Source: Chloroflexota bacterium (GTDB lineage Bacteria; Chloroflexota; Anaerolineae; B4-G1; SLSP01). From it: a stretch of 64,000 nt of DNA. The position numbers were made by a program, and so were the translations under genes. Below, piece by piece: positions 61,235-64,000 of the stretch. The stretch is taken from NCBI GenBank assembly GCA_019873645.1, contig JAIOAX010000015.1, forward strand, positions 40,581 to 104,580, read 5' to 3'. How positions within the stretch are numbered: position 1 is the stretch's first letter; the number at the start of each line of letters is the position of its first letter. The notes beneath the pieces are model-generated. The model saw only the letters and a list, made by a program, of their open reading frames with translations, was not told where the DNA came from and ran no database searches.

Positions 61235-63790
61235 TTAGCTGCTGATATGCCGGAGCAGCTCAACCATATAGGGAGACAGACAAACCCCGGTCGGCAATTG
61301 CAGGGCGGTACCTTCCTCTGTGGATTTGGACTCGGTTGGTAACTGAATCCCCATTGCCTCGAAGAGCTTGATCGCCAGGACGCGCTTGCTGATACCGCTA
61401 TCGGCTTCCTGCAAGATTTGGGTGAGACGGGAGAGCATCTCCAGCCGCACCTCGCCGAGTATCTCCTGTTCGCGGAGGGCAATGCGCGCCTGGGCTTCGG
61501 CAACGGCGATTTCGATGTCTTTTTCGCGTTTGACCTCCCAGTTTTTGATGCGCTGGGCCAGAATGTCCTCGGGAACTTTGATGTCGCTGATGCCACCCCC
61601 GACAACTTCAATCCCCAACGGTTTCATGGTCTCTTTAAGTTTGCCGATGAAGGCGCCGGCGATTTCTTCGCGGGGATTCCGGCGGCGTGAAGCATACAGG
61701 GCGTCGTCCCAGCTTATGCCTGCCTGCAATTCATCCCCATACAACGTGGGCGGCGTGCTGCAACACGCATAACGCCAGGCGTTTTGCGCCTCGCGCGACA
61801 GCAGCTCAAAGTCGGTCAGCGAGATGAGGGCGCATTTGGCATCTTTATCCTTTGGGAGGATAGATAAGACGTCTTCACTCACAGCTGCGCGGGGCACGCC
61901 GACCAAAACGCGCAAACCCTTGGTGACGGCGCCGATAATCGTGACCTGGTCTGTAGAAATGTCGAAGTGGTCGGCCAGGGTCTCCAACAGGTCCGGCAGT
62001 GAAATGCGGCTGCCCGTAGACGTAGCAATGAGCACCTCAACCTTGACCGGCAGCTCACAGGAGATCGGGATGGGGAAAAGCCGCGCGATGTATCTGCTCG
62101 GCCAGCGTCTTTGGATCTGTTGCGCCAGGCAGCCAAGTCCCCCGTGCCCGGCGAAGTGCTCGACCAGCGCGTCCGCCAGGTCGCCTTCGGCCCGATATTT
62201 GAAGAGCGGGTAAGCGCAGCCCACGTCAAAGGCCAGGTCTTTGAGTTCGTCGGCAGTCAGGCGGCGCGCCATAAAATTGCGCAGTTTCTCACCCGGCGTA
62301 AGCGTGGCGCTGTAAACTCCCTTGATGTTTGGGTTACTGACTTCTTCAGGTTCCTCGGCAGGTTCGTATTTGGGCTTGTCGGGGTCCGCAGTATCCATGT
62401 GCAGCTCGTTACAGGTATAATGCGCCACCACTTCTTTAAGCAACGGCGGCCCCATTGTGAGCACCAGTTCGTGCCAGGGACGGAGCTTCAATTCTTCGGC
62501 GACAAGTTGATCGGCGCCCCGCTCAAATTTGTGCTCGACCACCGCATGGTCATAGACTGCCTTGAGGACGGCATCTTTATCATAAGGATAGGAACTGCCG
62601 AGTTCAACCTTGCGCCCATCGGCCCAGATGCGATTGGGCATAAAGGTAAAGATGCTTGCCGTGATGCCATCTTTGGTTTCCGCCTTGATGGTGGTAACTC
62701 GCAGTTGTGGCCGTAGATCCACATCGGTGTAAAGCTGCTCGAACTGTTTGGTGAAGCTCAGCCCCGGTGGACAGACCCTGAGAACGATGCCGGTGGAGGT
62801 CACGGCCAGATGGCCGCAATCGGTCAAGATGATCCCCGGCCCGGCGAAGAATTGCAGGAACGGATCTCCACGGACGGCCGGATCGGGCTTTTCCTTGTCC
62901 TGTGTTTCGCGCGTTTTCCAGTCTTCGATCACGTAATAGGGGTAGTTTGTCCCCAGGTGGAAGGTGAGCACGCTGCGCAAGGCGTTGGTCCGGCTATCGT
63001 CTTGGGCGGAGGGGAACAGACAGCGGAAATCCGGTTTGGCAAGCTGCTCCAGCGCGACGACCTCCTCACCCAGGGGCAACACATTGAGCATAGTGGGGAT
63101 TTTTTCATGGTTCGGCAGCGGCAGAGACAGGATCGAGAAGTAATATAACGCCCCCCAGAAGAGGATCTGCGCCGGCAGGGTGATCAGCAACAGTCCGATC
63201 CGCCCGGCGGCCAGATAGCCGATCCAGCACGCGAGAAAGAATTCAAACCACAGCAGGGAGAGCAAGGCCGCCCCTTTCCCTTTGAGCATAAGCGTGGTGA
63301 ACAGCCACACGCCAATTGTGCCCACCAGCACTACTGCGAGCAGCAAAGCCCAGGTCGTATCGGGGGTTTCAAAGATGTAGAACGGCGCAGCGGCGACAAT
63401 GGCACAGAAGGTTGCCGCGATGGTGAAAGCGATACTAAAGATAGCCGCCCCCATCTCCCGGCTGAAAAAATAGCCAAGCGTCCCGGCCAGGGCTGTGCCC
63501 CACATAGCAACTTCCAGGATCAAATACAGGTGGACCAGGTAAGGCGCTGCGCTGTCGGGGAATTTGGCTATGGTTGGAAGGAGGTGGTAGAAAGGCAGTT
63601 GTTCAGGTTTGAAGACCAGAGCCAATACGAGAAGCAATAATGCATTACACACCAGGGTCAGCAGCCCCAGCATCAGGGGGGCCCATTTCGATCTCCAAAA
63701 GAGGAAACCGAGGATCACTGCCAGGAGGCAGGCCAGTCCTCCCTCAATCATCAACATTCGTCCGGCCTGGGTAAGGAGTGTTGTGAACAT
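61235..63790 (-). CDS. Large SPFH-like membrane protein, first gene of pair
   Basis: 851 residues. The N-terminal quarter has six to seven hydrophobic helices, unlike ordinary stomatins. The rest carries band 7-like features: GPGIILTDCGHLAVTSTGIVLRVCPPGLSF, VDLRPQLRVTTIKAETKDGITASIFTF, and at the C-terminus LGIEVVGGGISDIKVPEDILAQRI, then a long coiled coil (EKDIEIAVAEAQARIALREQ). It ends with DUF-like residues LRHISS. Only 22 bases separate it from the second SPFH gene, so they likely form a hetero-oligomer. ATG 63790 follows GGGGGAA. Confidence 0.78.
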   Translation of the reverse strand: MFTTLLTQAGRMLMIEGGLACLLAVILGFLFWRSKWAPLMLGLLTLVCNALLLLVLALVFKPEQLPFYHLLPTIAKFPDSAAPYLVHLYLILEVAMWGTALAGTLGYFFSREMGAAIFSIAFTIAATFCAIVAAAPFYIFETPDTTWALLLAVVLVGTIGVWLFTTLMLKGKGAALLSLLWFEFFLACWIGYLAAGRIGLLLITLPAQILFWGALYYFSILSLPLPNHEKIPTMLNVLPLGEEVVALEQLAKPDFRCLFPSAQDDSRTNALRSVLTFHLGTNYPYYVIEDWKTRETQDKEKPDPAVRGDPFLQFFAGPGIILTDCGHLAVTSTGIVLRVCPPGLSFTKQFEQLYTDVDLRPQLRVTTIKAETKDGITASIFTFMPNRIWADGRKVELGSSYPYDKDAVLKAVYDHAVVEHKFERGADQLVAEELKLRPWHELVLTMGPPLLKEVVAHYTCNELHMDTADPDKPKYEPAEEPEEVSNPNIKGVYSATLTPGEKLRNFMARRLTADELKDLAFDVGCAYPLFKYRAEGDLADALVEHFAGHGGLGCLAQQIQRRWPSRYIARLFPIPISCELPVKVEVLIATSTGSRISLPDLLETLADHFDISTDQVTIIGAVTKGLRVLVGVPRAAVSEDVLSILPKDKDAKCALISLTDFELLSREAQNAWRYACCSTPPTLYGDELQAGISWDDALYASRRRNPREEIAGAFIGKLKETMKPLGIEVVGGGISDIKVPEDILAQRIKNWEVKREKDIEIAVAEAQARIALREQEILGEVRLEMLSRLTQILQEADSGISKRVLAIKLFEAMGIQLPTESKSTEEGTALQLPTGVCLSPYMVELLRHISS

Positions 63791-63843
63791 CGCTGTCTTT
63801 TCCCCCTTAACTCGATGACGCCAGGTTTGAGGTTTCTCATCTC

Positions 63844-63872
63844 ATTATAGTAAGATTTACGCTTGAATGCAA
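63844..63872 (-). promoter_or_regulatory. Predicted promoter of the SPFH operon (minus strand)
   Basis: Minus strand TTGCAT (63872-63867), 17-base spacer, TATAAT (63849-63844), 54 bases before ATG 63790. Confidence 0.6.
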
Positions 63873-64000
63873 ATCTAAAACGTCCAGAGCAGGGCTTATC
63901 AACGCTCTAACACAACCAGGCGAGTCCCCGGTCTGGTGCGGCGGCCGCGGCGCGTTGCCCATCGGGGATATAGCGAAAACCACATTGCCGAATGATATTC

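Noticed and set aside
61213..61611. N-terminal extension of the second SPFH gene to 61611
   Set aside because: This part is a frame shadow of the upstream SPFH gene, is Ser/Arg/Pro-rich, and a strong ribosome site exists at ATG 61212.
63873..64000. Possible C-terminal end of a minus-strand gene entering from the right edge
   Set aside because: Two minus-strand frames stay open to the edge (one stopping at 63907-63909, one at 63899-63901), with no recognisable motif to choose between them.

Overview
The window reads as a chromosomal segment of a moderately GC-rich, free-living bacterium, most likely a member of the Chloroflexota (Anaerolineae-like). This is an inference from gene style: a giant multi-GAF hybrid kinase, Thr/Pro-rich 'TPTPT' linkers on anchored and exported proteins, a bacterial translin homologue, a fused Sat-ApsK, a GerW-type protein without a sporulation context, and frequent GTG/TTG starts. 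No rRNA, tRNA or CRISPR array was seen.

Layout. 1-3141: the tail of an alpha/beta hydrolase, a V4R-domain protein, a left-handed beta-helix protein and an NAD(P)-dependent reductase resembling cyanobacterial acyl-ACP reductase. 3179-11361: a signalling block with a REC plus degenerate GGDEF protein, a 2014-residue kinase (8 GAF, PAS, HisKA, HATPase, 2 REC), a single-domain regulator, and an alpha/beta hydrolase whose nucleophile serine is replaced by glycine. 11443-16889: cell-wall amidase, SSB, a DUF3467 protein, a translin homologue, Sat-ApsK and a galacturonokinase-like GHMP kinase. 16890-20728: a small accessory island with two near-identical copies of a coiled-coil/PD-(D/E)XK-like (DUF3782-type) gene flanking an AbiEii-like nucleotidyltransferase, an overlapping small gene and a truncated Uma2 gene.

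20797-45258 is a large surface-polysaccharide locus, visibly more AT-rich in its first half. It has a flippase, two O-antigen polymerase/ligase-like proteins, an initiating sugar-phosphate transferase, two glycosyltransferases, a glucuronyl C5-epimerase-like protein, a pyruvyl-transferase-family protein with an FrhB-like iron-sulfur partner, and a set matching most steps to UDP-2,3-diacetamido-hexuronic acid (dehydrogenase-like, Gfo/Idh/MocA, acetyltransferase, aminotransferase, 2-epimerase). It also has a Wzc-like tyrosine kinase with a 15-tyrosine tail. An intact IS3-family element (35009-36265, 3-bp target duplication) sits inside it. At the end of the locus an FN3-like membrane protein, an HprK-like kinase and a PqqD-like protein form an overlapping trio; a PF14907-type nucleotidyltransferase lies upstream.

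45262-64000 is mostly housekeeping: Sua5/TsaC, the primary sigma factor, a DegS/DegU-like two-component pair, an FAD oxidoreductase, a GerW-like protein with PgeF, a membrane J-domain protein, an exported PPC-repeat protein, a UvrD/PcrA helicase, and a two-gene operon of membrane SPFH proteins. Gene-free stretches carry several families of dispersed palindromic or tandem repeats.
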